Translations under genes and position numbers: made by a program | NCBI RefSeq assembly: GCF_019279795.1 | Contig: NC_056731.1 | Span: forward strand, 861,902,986-861,966,985 | Direction of reading: 5' to 3' | DNA: 64,000 bases | Source of the DNA: Protopterus annectens | Taxonomy: Eukaryota; Chordata; Ceratodontiformes; Protopteridae | The notes under the pieces: generated by a model | Database searches by the model: none | What the model saw: the letters and a program-made list of their open reading frames with translations, nothing else | What the model was told of the DNA's origin: nothing | In this document: positions 47,723-56,522 of the stretch, piece by piece | Layout: every line of letters begins with the position of its first letter | Numbering within the stretch: the stretch's first letter is position 1

Positions 47723-47915
47723 GGCAGGATTCACGAAGCCTCCATGTAAGAGTTATAACTCTTACACAGAGGCTGCAGTTAAACGGAGTGATGTCAGCAT
47801 GCTCTGCATATTCATGAGAGCATGCTGAATCACACCTAAGGCTAACACGGTCCATGGAAGACAGTAAGGGGCGTGTCTGTAGGCCGAGCCCTGCAAGCGG
47901 ACACGCCCCCAGAAG
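47723..47915. repeat. Three successive hairpins at the edge of a repeat unit
   Basis: Three palindromes follow each other: 47738-47773 (GCCTC...GAGGC, with inner GTAAGAGTT/AACTCTTAC), 47796-47826 (AGCATGCTCT...AGAGCATGCT) and 47868-47909 (GGGGCGTGTC...GACACGCCCC). The block starts GGGCAGGATTCACGAAG, a transposon-end-like start, at the break in the LINE fragment. No matching inverted copy was found to the right by eye. Confidence 0.7.
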
Positions 47916-48160
47916 AGTAAAAGTGCCCAAAGTAAACACCCACGACAGAGGCCATGGAAATGTGAATAAACACAACACAACACATGCCCCCACAGACTAT
48001 GAACATAAAATATATAAATGAACATGTTATATATTTTTTTAAATCGTAAAGATGTTTGCCCGTGAGTGCGCTCGTTTGCGCAGGCGTGCCCGTAGCTTAG
48101 CCACAGGTAGCAGTCAAAGGAAAAGCATATAAGAACTAAATATGCAAAGTAAGCCAAGAA

Positions 48161-48235
48161 GCAATAGCGTAGCGGTAGAGACGTCGGCTGAAGAGCAGGC
48201 ATCCATGGTTCGAGCCCCCACAACATCAAATTTTA
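48161..48235 (+). repeat. tRNA-like module 1
   Basis: TAGCGTAGCGGTAGA fits a pol III A box and GGTTCGAGCCC (48207-48217) fits a B box about 40 bases on. A T-rich stretch (TTTTATTTTT) follows as a possible terminator. It is a SINE head or tRNA-like piece; it does not fold into a clear standard tRNA. Confidence 0.5.
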
Positions 48236-48420
48236 TTTTTAGTAAAATAAGCACGAAACAAGTCCCTGACAAATATGTACACATATAAAATCATATTTTA
48301 CATAAAATGTAATGAAATAGTCCATTTACTTTGAAGAAATGTGAGATAAAACAATAAAAAAATGCGAGATGTTCCAATAGCTGAGCTACAGTTTAAAAAG
48401 GTGAGTGCATCTGCCCATAC

Positions 48421-48530
48421 GTGAGCATTGGTTTAACAGGTGCAAAATGAGTGCCCGTACATGAGCATTGGTTTAACAGGTGCAAAATGAGTGCCCGTAG
48501 GTGAGCAGTGGTTTAACATGCTGAAACTGT
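48421..48530. repeat. 40-bp tandem repeat, about 2.7 copies
   Basis: GTGAGCATTGGTTTAACAGG with TGCAAAATGAGTGCCCGTAC recurs at 48421, 48461 and 48501 with small changes. Confidence 0.9.
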
Positions 48531-48723
48531 GCCCCTAGCTTTGCTGAGCGTAATATGCGTGCTGACAGCCAAATGAAGCGTAAACCAGCGTACCCAGTTT
48601 GCGCGGAGCTGCGCACCGCGCCAACAAGCTAACCGACGGGCAACATTGAGCAAGCTGTAACAAAACTGCGTTTACACAGACACACCGCCTAGCCTGTCTA
48701 GTCAGTCATAAAATATAAAAAGC

Positions 48724-48796
48724 AGTGGCCAGGTTTGAATCCAGGATACCATGCACCATAGTCAAGGTACTGAACCACTAAGCCACAACAGCTGTA
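48724..48796 (-). repeat. tRNA-like module 2
   Basis: On the minus strand GTGGCTTAGTGGTTCAGTA (A-box-like) is followed by GGATTCAAACC (B-box-like), with GTGGC/GCCAC able to pair as an acceptor-like stem and a T-run (CTTTTTATATTTT) directly after. It resembles module 3. Confidence 0.5.
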
Positions 48797-48983
48797 CTTA
48801 AAAATGCAGTAATAGCAAATATATAGGAATGAATAGAAAGTGGAGCATGACAAAGCAGGTTTTGTGAAGTTGATACAATTCCAGAATGGCCAATCACAGA
48901 TAAGTGCGGGAAAAACGGCATATATAAGCCCCATAGGCCGGAATACACAGCATAAACGATTGTAGAACTGACTTGCAGCCAGA

Positions 48984-51011
48984 ATGTCAGGAGTAGGTGA
49001 GGGTAGTTGCTTTCGAGCACAGAGGTGGGGCGTTGAGGAGTCCAGATACATGGTCTGGCTCCTAGTCCACAATCATGAGGCTCAACTCATGCAGGGCCAG
49101 GTCGAGTGGGGAGCATATAGGGCTGAGGCGTGGGACCGGTTGGCTCATGATCTCACCAGTGCCACAGGGATTCCAAGGACTGGTGAGCAAGTCCGTCACC
49201 ACCATGCGGACCTGAAGAGACGCAAGCAGGACCAATTGAACCTTTGGATCCAGGAGGCCCGGCAAATGCCCAACGCCTCACTACTGAGTAAGTTACATTT
49301 AATTATGTATGTAAGAAATTAAACTAGCTGATATTATGGAGATGTGTATTCCAATATTACTTCATTTATATTACAGCTGCAGGTGTCCGTTATGCGAACC
49401 GCAGAGCCTATGGCGATAGGCTGTTGCGGTTGCGCCACCAGGCAGGTCAGTAATCCACTCCCAGTAACTGTAAAGAAATATAAAAGTATGACAGTTAGCA
49501 AAAGAGTGCAGTGTAGTCACTAAGTAATAAAATGTGCAAGTAACAGTGTAAAAGTGTTTGCAAGTATTGCTTGATTACAAAAGTGAGTTGCAGTCTGTAA
49601 TCCAAACAGAAAAATGAAAATGTCTGAAATAAAGTCTGAAATAAAGATGCCCCACCTGTAATATAATAGTACACAACCTGCAGCAGGCTGAAAAGTACAG
49701 CTGCAGAAGATGAGCAAATCACATGTGTGAAATATATCCCTGTTGAAATACTGAAACATGACAGAAGTGAGACTGCTGGAAAGGATTGCAATAACTACAG
49801 GTAAAACATGTCAATAAAGCCTAGAAGTAAGTACCATCCTGAATAGTAAAATGAAAACAAGTGAGAGAGTGTGAGAAAGAGTTATGAATCCACCAATAAA
49901 GTAGTAATATCCCTGAATAAAGTATACTGCAGTCAGTACAGAATGAAATGAATGTGACAAGTAGAACCAAACTGCGAAATGTGTTCAAAGTGTTGCTGCA
50001 GCTGGAATGTGTATCCCAAAATCTGGATATGTTGCTCTCAGTCTGCAATATGCAGATAGTATGATTGTCTGAAATATCAAACATCCACAGTTGTCTATAG
50101 CTATACAAAGCAAATGTAGCAGGATGATGTAGCTGAACAAAGCCAGATATGAACGTGTATGAATAACAATAAAATGTATATTGATGTAGCAGTAACAGTC
50201 CTATCACCAAATTGAAGTAGTTATCATATAGGAAACTGTAGTTAGAACAGTAGTGTGTATATATCTGTAGCTATTAGAAATGTACAGCATATGTATCGGT
50301 ATTCGAAGGTGTTAATAATATTTTCTTCACCCCACCCTATAACCACATATAATCCATTCCACGTGAAATTGGTATGTGCAATCACAATTAACACCCCTGG
50401 ACATTTGTCCTGTTAGGTCATAAATATCTGCATGTATGTTGATGCATCTGCCCTGTTCATACATCCAAACCTGATGGCCTGTTGCCATCAATCAACCCTG
50501 CATGTTGTTGGACTGTGTATTGCTGTTCAAATTATGCATGTGTTATGCTCGCTGTTCAATGGTGTGAATATCTGGGTGTTTGGTTAATGGGAATACTAAT
50601 GCATGCTGTTACAACTAATTGCGAATGGTATTGTAAGTTACTAACCCAAACTGTCATGACATAATGCAAAACATAGGACGACAGGGAAGGCGGGTTCCAG
50701 CGGACCCACCTCTCCCACTTCAGCTGGCGAGTGCACCTGGCACTAGTGCCCAGTCTGGACCCTCCTCTGGTGGCCCTGTGCCACCTGCGGGTGGAAGCGC
50801 TGCAGGGGATGGGGCCCGTCCCCCCTTTGCAAGCGTGGCCAGAGGAGAACCACCACTCACCCTCCGTAGCGTCCGGACTGTGGTGCGTAGGGAGATCCAG
50901 GACTCTGTTCTTGGGCCCCTACGCCAGCTTGAGGCACAGGTGGCACAACTTACGGGCATGCCTGTTGCCTGGCTTACACAGCCCCCAGCACAGCCCCGTC
51001 CTGGGCAGTGA
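48984..51011 (+). CDS. Three-exon Myb/SANT-like protein gene of a Harbinger-type unit (235 aa)
   Basis: Exons are 48984-49287, 49377-49445 and 50677-51011. Donors GTAAGT (49288) and GTCAGT (49446) and acceptors TTACAG (49376) and ACATAG (50676) are good, and both introns are phase 1, so the frame stays open from Met to stop. The N-terminal 90 residues look like a Myb/SANT trihelix domain: RWGVEESRYMVWLLVHN, AWDRLAHDL, then TGEQVRHHHADLKRRKQDQL. An arginine-rich stretch (RYANRRAYGDRLLRLRHQ), a proline/alanine-rich linker and a possible C-terminal amphipathic helix (SVRTVVRREIQDSVLGPLRQLEAQVAQL) follow. Such proteins accompany Harbinger transposases and help them bind DNA. No transposase was found nearby. 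It could also be a domesticated gene. GC content and CpG density are higher than in the surroundings. Confidence 0.72.
49377..49445 (+). CDS. Exon 2 of the Myb/SANT-like gene
   Basis: This 69-base exon encodes AGVRYANRRAYGDRLLRLRHQA between an AG acceptor and a GT donor. It keeps the frame of exons 1 and 3, which would be unlikely if it were not a real exon. Confidence 0.7.
50677..51011 (+). CDS. Exon 3 of the Myb/SANT-like gene
   Basis: It encodes RQGRRVPADPPLPLQLASAP, a Gly/Pro/Ala-rich linker and the helical C-terminus, ending in TGA at 51009-51011. It is GC-rich against an AT-rich surround. A Met codon at 50664 lies in the intron and is not taken as a start. Confidence 0.7.
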
Positions 51012-51589
51012 AGGAACAGTGGCAACTGCCCATGGGTGGGGATATCAGTTCCACTGTTGCCATCTGTGGGCTCATGGGCTCTGGATATCCAAACCTCCGT
51101 CCCCGTCAATTGTGTAACCCCCCCACACGTGTCATACACCGCCCCTGTATGCGTCTTGTTTGTCTTGTCTGTTGACCTACCCAACCTACCTCCCCAGCTA
51201 TACCGACTTCCTTCACCTGACATACCACTCTCACCTGAAAAAAAAAAAAATGAAATAAGGGCACTCTGTACCCACAAAAAAATTACGCCCCATACATAGC
51301 TGCCCATTCCGCACACATGTCTGCTGGACATGGAAACTATCAATTACAATTGGCTGTACAACAAGTATTATTGTTGTCCTGACACCTCTCTCAGGGGTGG
51401 AAGGTTTCAAATGTCACACCAAATTAGATACATATGCACAGCTGTTGCTGATGAAGAAATGGGCAGCTATGGGCCTTACCTACATCCCTCCTGCAAATCC
51501 CAAGCTTGTTTCCCTACTGTCTTACCCTCTTTGTGACCCCTTTTTCACCACTTTCCTGTCTCCCCATTTTCATTTCTTTCAAAGAAAAT
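51012..51589. other. No gene recognised; 3' flank of the Myb/SANT-like gene
   Basis: C-rich and T-rich DNA with an A-run at 51239-51250 (CTGAAAAAAAAAAAATGAAATAAGG). ATGAAATAAGG holds no canonical poly(A) signal, so the message end is not located. Confidence 0.45.
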
Positions 51590-51720
51590 AGCGCGGGTGT
51601 GCGCACGAGTAAGCACGTTTAAGCGGTTGTAAGCGGGTGTGCACGGAGCTGAACGCCAGTGCACATGCGTTAGCTCCGCGCAAACCAGCGCTAACCCGGT
51701 TACAACTGCTTAAAAGTGCC
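51590..51720. repeat. GC-rich block with inverted GCGC-type words
   Basis: GCGCGGGTGTGCGCACGAG and GCGTTAGCTCCGCGCAAACC resemble the block at 48580-48640 (CAGTTTGCGCGGAGCTGCGC) in inverted sense. The two blocks lie on either side of the Myb/SANT-like gene and may be subterminal repeats of one transposon. Confidence 0.45.
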
Positions 51721-51772
51721 TTAGTCACTCTGATTGACAGGTCCTGTAGTCAGTTCAAAAGCAAAATAAAAT

Positions 51773-51848
51773 CCCACTGTCAGTCCCGAACCCAGGACCT
51801 TGGAAACACTAGTCTGTATGACTTACCACTAAGCCATGACTATTCTAC
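51773..51848 (-). repeat. tRNA-like module 3
   Basis: On the minus strand TCATGGCTTAGTGGTAAGTC (A-box-like) is followed by CCTGGGTTCGGGACTGAC (B-box-like) and TTTTATTTT. It has the same orientation and layout as module 2 at 48724-48796. Confidence 0.5.
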
Positions 51849-52194
51849 AAGAACATTGTGCTAAAATAAATATATCACGTAATAGTAGGAATGAATGTAA
51901 AGGGAATATAGGATGTGTAGTACACAAAGCATGTCATGTATATTTATTTGTCAAATCTAGTGGATATCTATGATAGTAGTGTGTGAACAGAAACAGCCAT
52001 GCTAGTTGGTAGCTAGTAGGTAATAATGTCACTGTAGCACCTTGCAAGCCACACACATACTCACAGCAGGATAATCACTGCCCATACCCCACAAACTGTT
52101 ACAGGAATACATCCGGACCAAGTAATAAAATATGTGGAGCAAAGGGCCAAAACCAGGGACACATTACAAATAATGTTAAAACAAACTTAGACAG
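51849..52194. other. No gene recognised
   Basis: AT-rich DNA between the tRNA-like module and the 164-bp array. It ends AACTTAGACAG, and AGACAG also follows the LINE's 3' tail near 60178. Confidence 0.45.
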
Positions 52195-53428
52195 CGAAGC
52201 TGGCTATCTGTACTGGCACCCAGGAAGCACCCCTATCTCCTCTTGAGTAAAGGCTGTTAATCTCCTTTTCTCACCTGCATTGGCTCATTAAAGCCTAGTG
52301 CTCCTCATCGGGTTGTACCTTCCCTGCTGGCTTATCTCTCCCGGTTTACCTGAAGCTACGAAGCTGGCTATCTGTACTGGCACCCAGGAAGCACCCCTAT
52401 CTCCTCTTGAGTAAAGGCTGTTAATCTCCTTTTCTCACCTGCATTGGCTCATTAAAGCCTAGTGCTCCTCATCGGGTTGTACCTTCCCTGCTGGCTTATC
52501 TCTCCCGGTTTACCTGAAGCTCTGGCTGGCTATCTGTACTGGCACCCAGGAAGCACCCCTATCTCCTCTTGAGTAAAGGCTGTTAATCTCCTTTTCTCAC
52601 CTGCATTGGCTCATTAAAGCCTAGTGCTCCTCATCGGGTTGTACCTTCCCTGCTGGCTTATCTCTCCCGGTTTACCTGAAGCTACGAAGCTGGCTATCTG
52701 TACTGGCACCCAGGAAGCACCCTATCTCCTCTTGAGTAAAGGCTGTTAATCTCCTTTTCTCACCTGCATTGGCTCATTAAAGCCTAGTGCTCCTCATCGG
52801 GTTGTACCTTCCCTGCTGGCTTATCTCTCGGTTTACCTGAAGCTACGAAGCTGGCTATCTGTACTGGCACCCAGGAAGCACCCCTATCTCCTCTTGAGTA
52901 AAGGCTGTTAATCTCCTTTACTCACCTGCATTGGCTCATTAAAGCCTAGTGCTCCTCATCGGGTTGTACCTTCCCTGCTGGCTTATCTCTCCCGGTTTAC
53001 CTGAAGCTACGAAGCTGGCTATCTGTACTGGCACCCAGGAAGCACCCCTATCTCCTCTTGAGTAAAGGCTGTTAATCTCCTTTTCTCACCTGCATTGGCT
53101 CATGAAAGCCTAGTGCTCCTCATCGGGTTGTACCTTCCCTGCTGGCTTATCTCTCCCGGTTTACCTGAAGCTACGAAGCTGGCTATCTGTACTGGCACCC
53201 AGGAAGCACCCCTATCTCCTCTTGAGTAAAGGCTGTTAATCTCCTTTTCTCACCTGCATTGGCTCATTAAAGCCTAGTGCTCCTCATCGGGTTGTCCCTT
53301 CCCTGCTGGCTTATCTCTCCCGGTTTCCCTGAAGCTACGAAGCTGGCTATCTGTACTGGCACCCAGGAAGCACCCCTATCTCCTCTTGAGTAAAGGCTGT
53401 TAATCTCCTTTTCTCACCTGCATTGGCT
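52195..53428 (+). repeat. 164-bp tandem array, about 7.5 copies
   Basis: TGGCTATCTGTACTGGCACC starts at 52201, 52365, 52527, 52691, 52852, 53016, 53180 and 53344, so the period is 161-164 bases and the copies are almost identical. A single further unit of exactly 164 bases is at 55442-55605. Both the array and the single unit are followed by the same 604-bp segment, so the array belongs to the LINE's 5' region and is not an independent satellite. Confidence 0.95.
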
Positions 53429-54032
53429 GTATGTCCATTTTTTGTTTAATTTACTTGGTGTTTATGTCCTCTTGTGGGCGGCACACACGCAGTACAAGCT
53501 AAAGCTACCCCTATCCCTTACTCACCTGCATACTATTTAGTCGCCATATCCCCTAGCATTTGTTTTTTACTACTCACCTGCCCCTGCTAGTCTTCCCATA
53601 ACTGAGACATCCTGCTTGACTTGCCTCTTCTGTCTCCTCTCTATCTCTCAATTACCTCTTTCTGGCTGCTGCACTCCTTTTCTCTGTTTCTCCTACCTTT
53701 AGTTCACTTACGACTGGGTCTTACATATTAATACCTGCTTATTTTCTACTTTTTCCTCCCTGTGTCCCTCTGCAAACTGTACATATTACTTCCCTATACC
53801 TTGCACCTACTGTCTCCTTGTATTCTCACTGCTCCCTTTCTTGTTTTTTTTGTCACCTAAACTATACCTCTTTCCCACTTATACCAGCACCTGTTTTATT
53901 TACTTGTTTACTGCCTGAACCCTCTCAGGCTCCTTAAATAACTTTCCCTTTCTTGCTTCTTAAACTAAGTAGTATAGGTAACTCGTGGTGTTAACTTTCC
54001 TGCTTAGCTGATTGTTTTCTGCTCTCCTCTCT
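53429..54032 (+). repeat. 604-bp segment, upstream copy
   Basis: From GTATGTCCATTTTTTG to GCTCTCCTCTCT this matches 55606-56209 with about four differences over 604 bases. It is pyrimidine-rich with no coding sequence. It directly follows the 164-bp array. Confidence 0.93.
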
Positions 54033-55441
54033 GTTTCCTGCTGGCTCTTGCCTCCCGCCCCCACTCCAAGCCCTCCACGCTTATTGGTTTCCCTCCTGAC
54101 TCCCCCCCCCTTCTCAAACTCTACTTGTAGTGGTTTCCTCTCTGAGGCGCCATCTTTGAACCTCTTCTAGCTCATCGTAGGTCTCCCTGGCTTGTCCGCG
54201 TGGCGTGCTGCCTGTAAGTACTACTTGTTTTTCTCACCAATTGTGATTTTTTTATTTCTTTTTGGTTAAACTGTAAATTGACTCCTAAACTTGCAGCCGC
54301 TGATGTTTTTTCCACCTGTATCTTGTAAACGCTGCTGGTCTATGGTCGCAAGTGTGTTTTCACAGTAACTCCTCTGTATATGGTGTTTTGCTGTACTTAC
54401 CACTGATTTTTGCTGCTGGATGCAGTCGCTAAGGAGGTCTTACTCTTTTGTGTTCTGTGGGCTAGAGATTTCTGTGTACTTTTACCCGTTTATGCTGCTA
54501 CACCTAGTCGCTAAGATATTTAAAGCTGGATTTCTACAAGAAATGTTTTATTGTATTCTGCCAGTGTTTTTAGCCACTTTATTGGGTCGCTAAGTGATCG
54601 TTCCCCTAGAGCACTATTATTAATGCACAGTGGTACTTTATCCTTAATTTAACTACTGTTTAAGCTGCCTAGAGGTCTACATGTAAATGCTATGTATGCG
54701 CTGCTTTAGCGTAGCCTGTTTAAACTTGGACATTGTATGCAGTTGCTATTTTAAAGCTTTTGCTTTACTAAAAGCCCTTATATTTCTAAGGGTAGAAGTT
54801 TACCTCGTTGAGAGGTTTTCCTTTCTAATTAACCCAGGTGTATGTAATGCAGCTCTTATAGACTTTACAAGGGATAGTTTGTGTGGACAGCACAAGGTTT
54901 ACAAAGGACTTGTGACTAACCTCTTTGAGAGGTTTCCTTTGGTACGCTGCTCTTGTAGTTAGGACCAAATATAGTGTGGACAGCACAAGGATTACTATGG
55001 GGCAGGGATTAACCTCGTCGAGAGGTTTCCTTTTTTAATAGTATAGTAACAAATAAATGCTACTCTTGTAGTTAGTGCCCAGTATAGTGTGGAAAGTGTT
55101 AACTCCTCCTCTACTGTTTGTTACTAGACCTGTATGTATTAAATACCTTTTACTTGCAAAGTGAAAGAACCTTCCACTAACAACTGTTTTAGCACCCTAC
55201 TATTGCACACTATTACTGGAACTACCTCCTGCTGAATGTATCTCATATATAGTTCTATGTATAAATGTATTATACCTACTGCTGCTACCTTTGAATATTG
55301 CCTGAATAACTGATACTGGAATTGCAAATATTGTTTTTTAACCTGTTACCTGTATTTCTTACACTTTGGTACCTCTCCTTACATCCTATTCTTCTAACCA
55401 CAGCTGCTCTCTCAATTATTATTATTTTTTTTGTTTTCCAG
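54033..55441 (+). promoter_or_regulatory. Segment between the duplicated blocks: promoter-like start and intron-like body
   Basis: 54033-54210 is C-rich with an inverted CCAAT box (TTATTGG near 54081). A GTAAGT donor-like site is at 54214 and a pyrimidine tract with TTTTCCAG ends at 55441, directly before the single 164-bp unit. Between them, about three copies of a motif of about 110 bases (AACCTCGTTGAGAGG, then GTGTGGACAGCACAAGG) lie at 54800-55110. This may be the true 5' end of the LINE, or a captured host promoter with first exon and intron. No coding sequence is recognised. Confidence 0.45.
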
Positions 55442-55605
55442 CATTAAAGCCTAGTGCTCCTCATCGGGTTGTACCTTCCCTGCTGGCTTATCTCTCCCGG
55501 TTTACCTGAAGCTACGAAGCTGGCTATCTGTACTGGCACCCAGGAAGCACCCCTATCTCCTCTTGAGTAAAGGCTGTTAATCTCCTTTTCTCACCTGCAT
55601 TGGCT
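55442..55605 (+). repeat. Single 164-bp unit
   Basis: Exactly one unit of the array at 52195-53428, rotated so that it starts CATTAAAGCC and ends CATTGGCT. It joins directly to the second 604-bp segment. Confidence 0.95.
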
Positions 55606-56209
55606 GTATGTCCATTTTTTGTTTAATTTACTTGGTGTCTATGTCCTCTTGTGGGCGGCACACACGCAGTACAAGCTAAAGCTACCCCCATCCCTTACTC
55701 ACCTGCATACTATTTAGTCGCCATATCCCCTAGCATTTGTTTTTTACTACTCACCTGCCCCTGCTAGTCTTCCCATAACTGAGACATCCTGCTTGACTTG
55801 CCTCTTCTGTCTCCTCTCTATCTCTCAATTACCTCTTTCTGGCTGCTGCACTCCTTTTCTCTGTTTCTCCTACCTTTAGTTCACTTACGACTGGGTCTTA
55901 CATATTAATACCTGCTTTTTTTCTACTTTTTCCTCCCTGTGTTCCTCTGCAAACTGTACATATTACTTCCCTATACCTTGCACCTACTGTCTCCTTGTAT
56001 TCTCACTGCTCCCTTTCTTGTTTTTTTTGTCACCTAAACTATACCTCTTTCCCACTTATACCAGCACCTGTTTTATTTACTTGTTTACTGCCTGAACCCT
56101 CTCAGGCTCCTTAAATAACTTTCCCTTTCTTGCTTCTTAAACTAAGTAGTATAGGTAACTCGTGGTGTTAACTTTCCTGCTTAGCTGATTGTTTTCTGCT
56201 CTCCTCTCT
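55606..56209 (+). repeat. 604-bp segment, downstream copy
   Basis: About 99% identical by eye to 53429-54032. It leads into the LINE's coding region through about 310 bases of pyrimidine-rich DNA that includes two ACTATACCTTCCTCTATCAC copies near 56350-56400. Confidence 0.93.
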
Positions 56210-56522
56210 AACTGTTTCTGCCCCGCTTCGCTCCCCTCCCTACCCCCTTATCCCACCCACCCCACATATCCTTAGCTTTATACCCCTTACACCACACCCC
56301 CTCTATAACTTCACCTATCACTGACTCTTGCATCATCTACAACTTCCTCTCAACTATACCTTCCTCTATCACCTCTCAACTATACCTTCCTCTATCACCT
56401 CTCCTATCACCTGACTATACTTAAAGGTATATTCTTATCCTGTCTCTTCCATCTAGCTACACATCCTTACACTATAGTCTTACCAAAGTCTTCTAGTCTA
56501 TTCCTCTCTTGCTAACCTCAAC

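Noticed and set aside
50664-50676. Met codon at 50664 as a separate gene start
   Set aside because: The acceptor at 50675-50676 and the phase-matched upstream exons make it intronic.
52195-53428. CRISPR-like array or centromeric satellite
   Set aside because: Units are 164 bp with no spacers, the DNA is vertebrate, and the same unit is tied to the LINE's 5' region.
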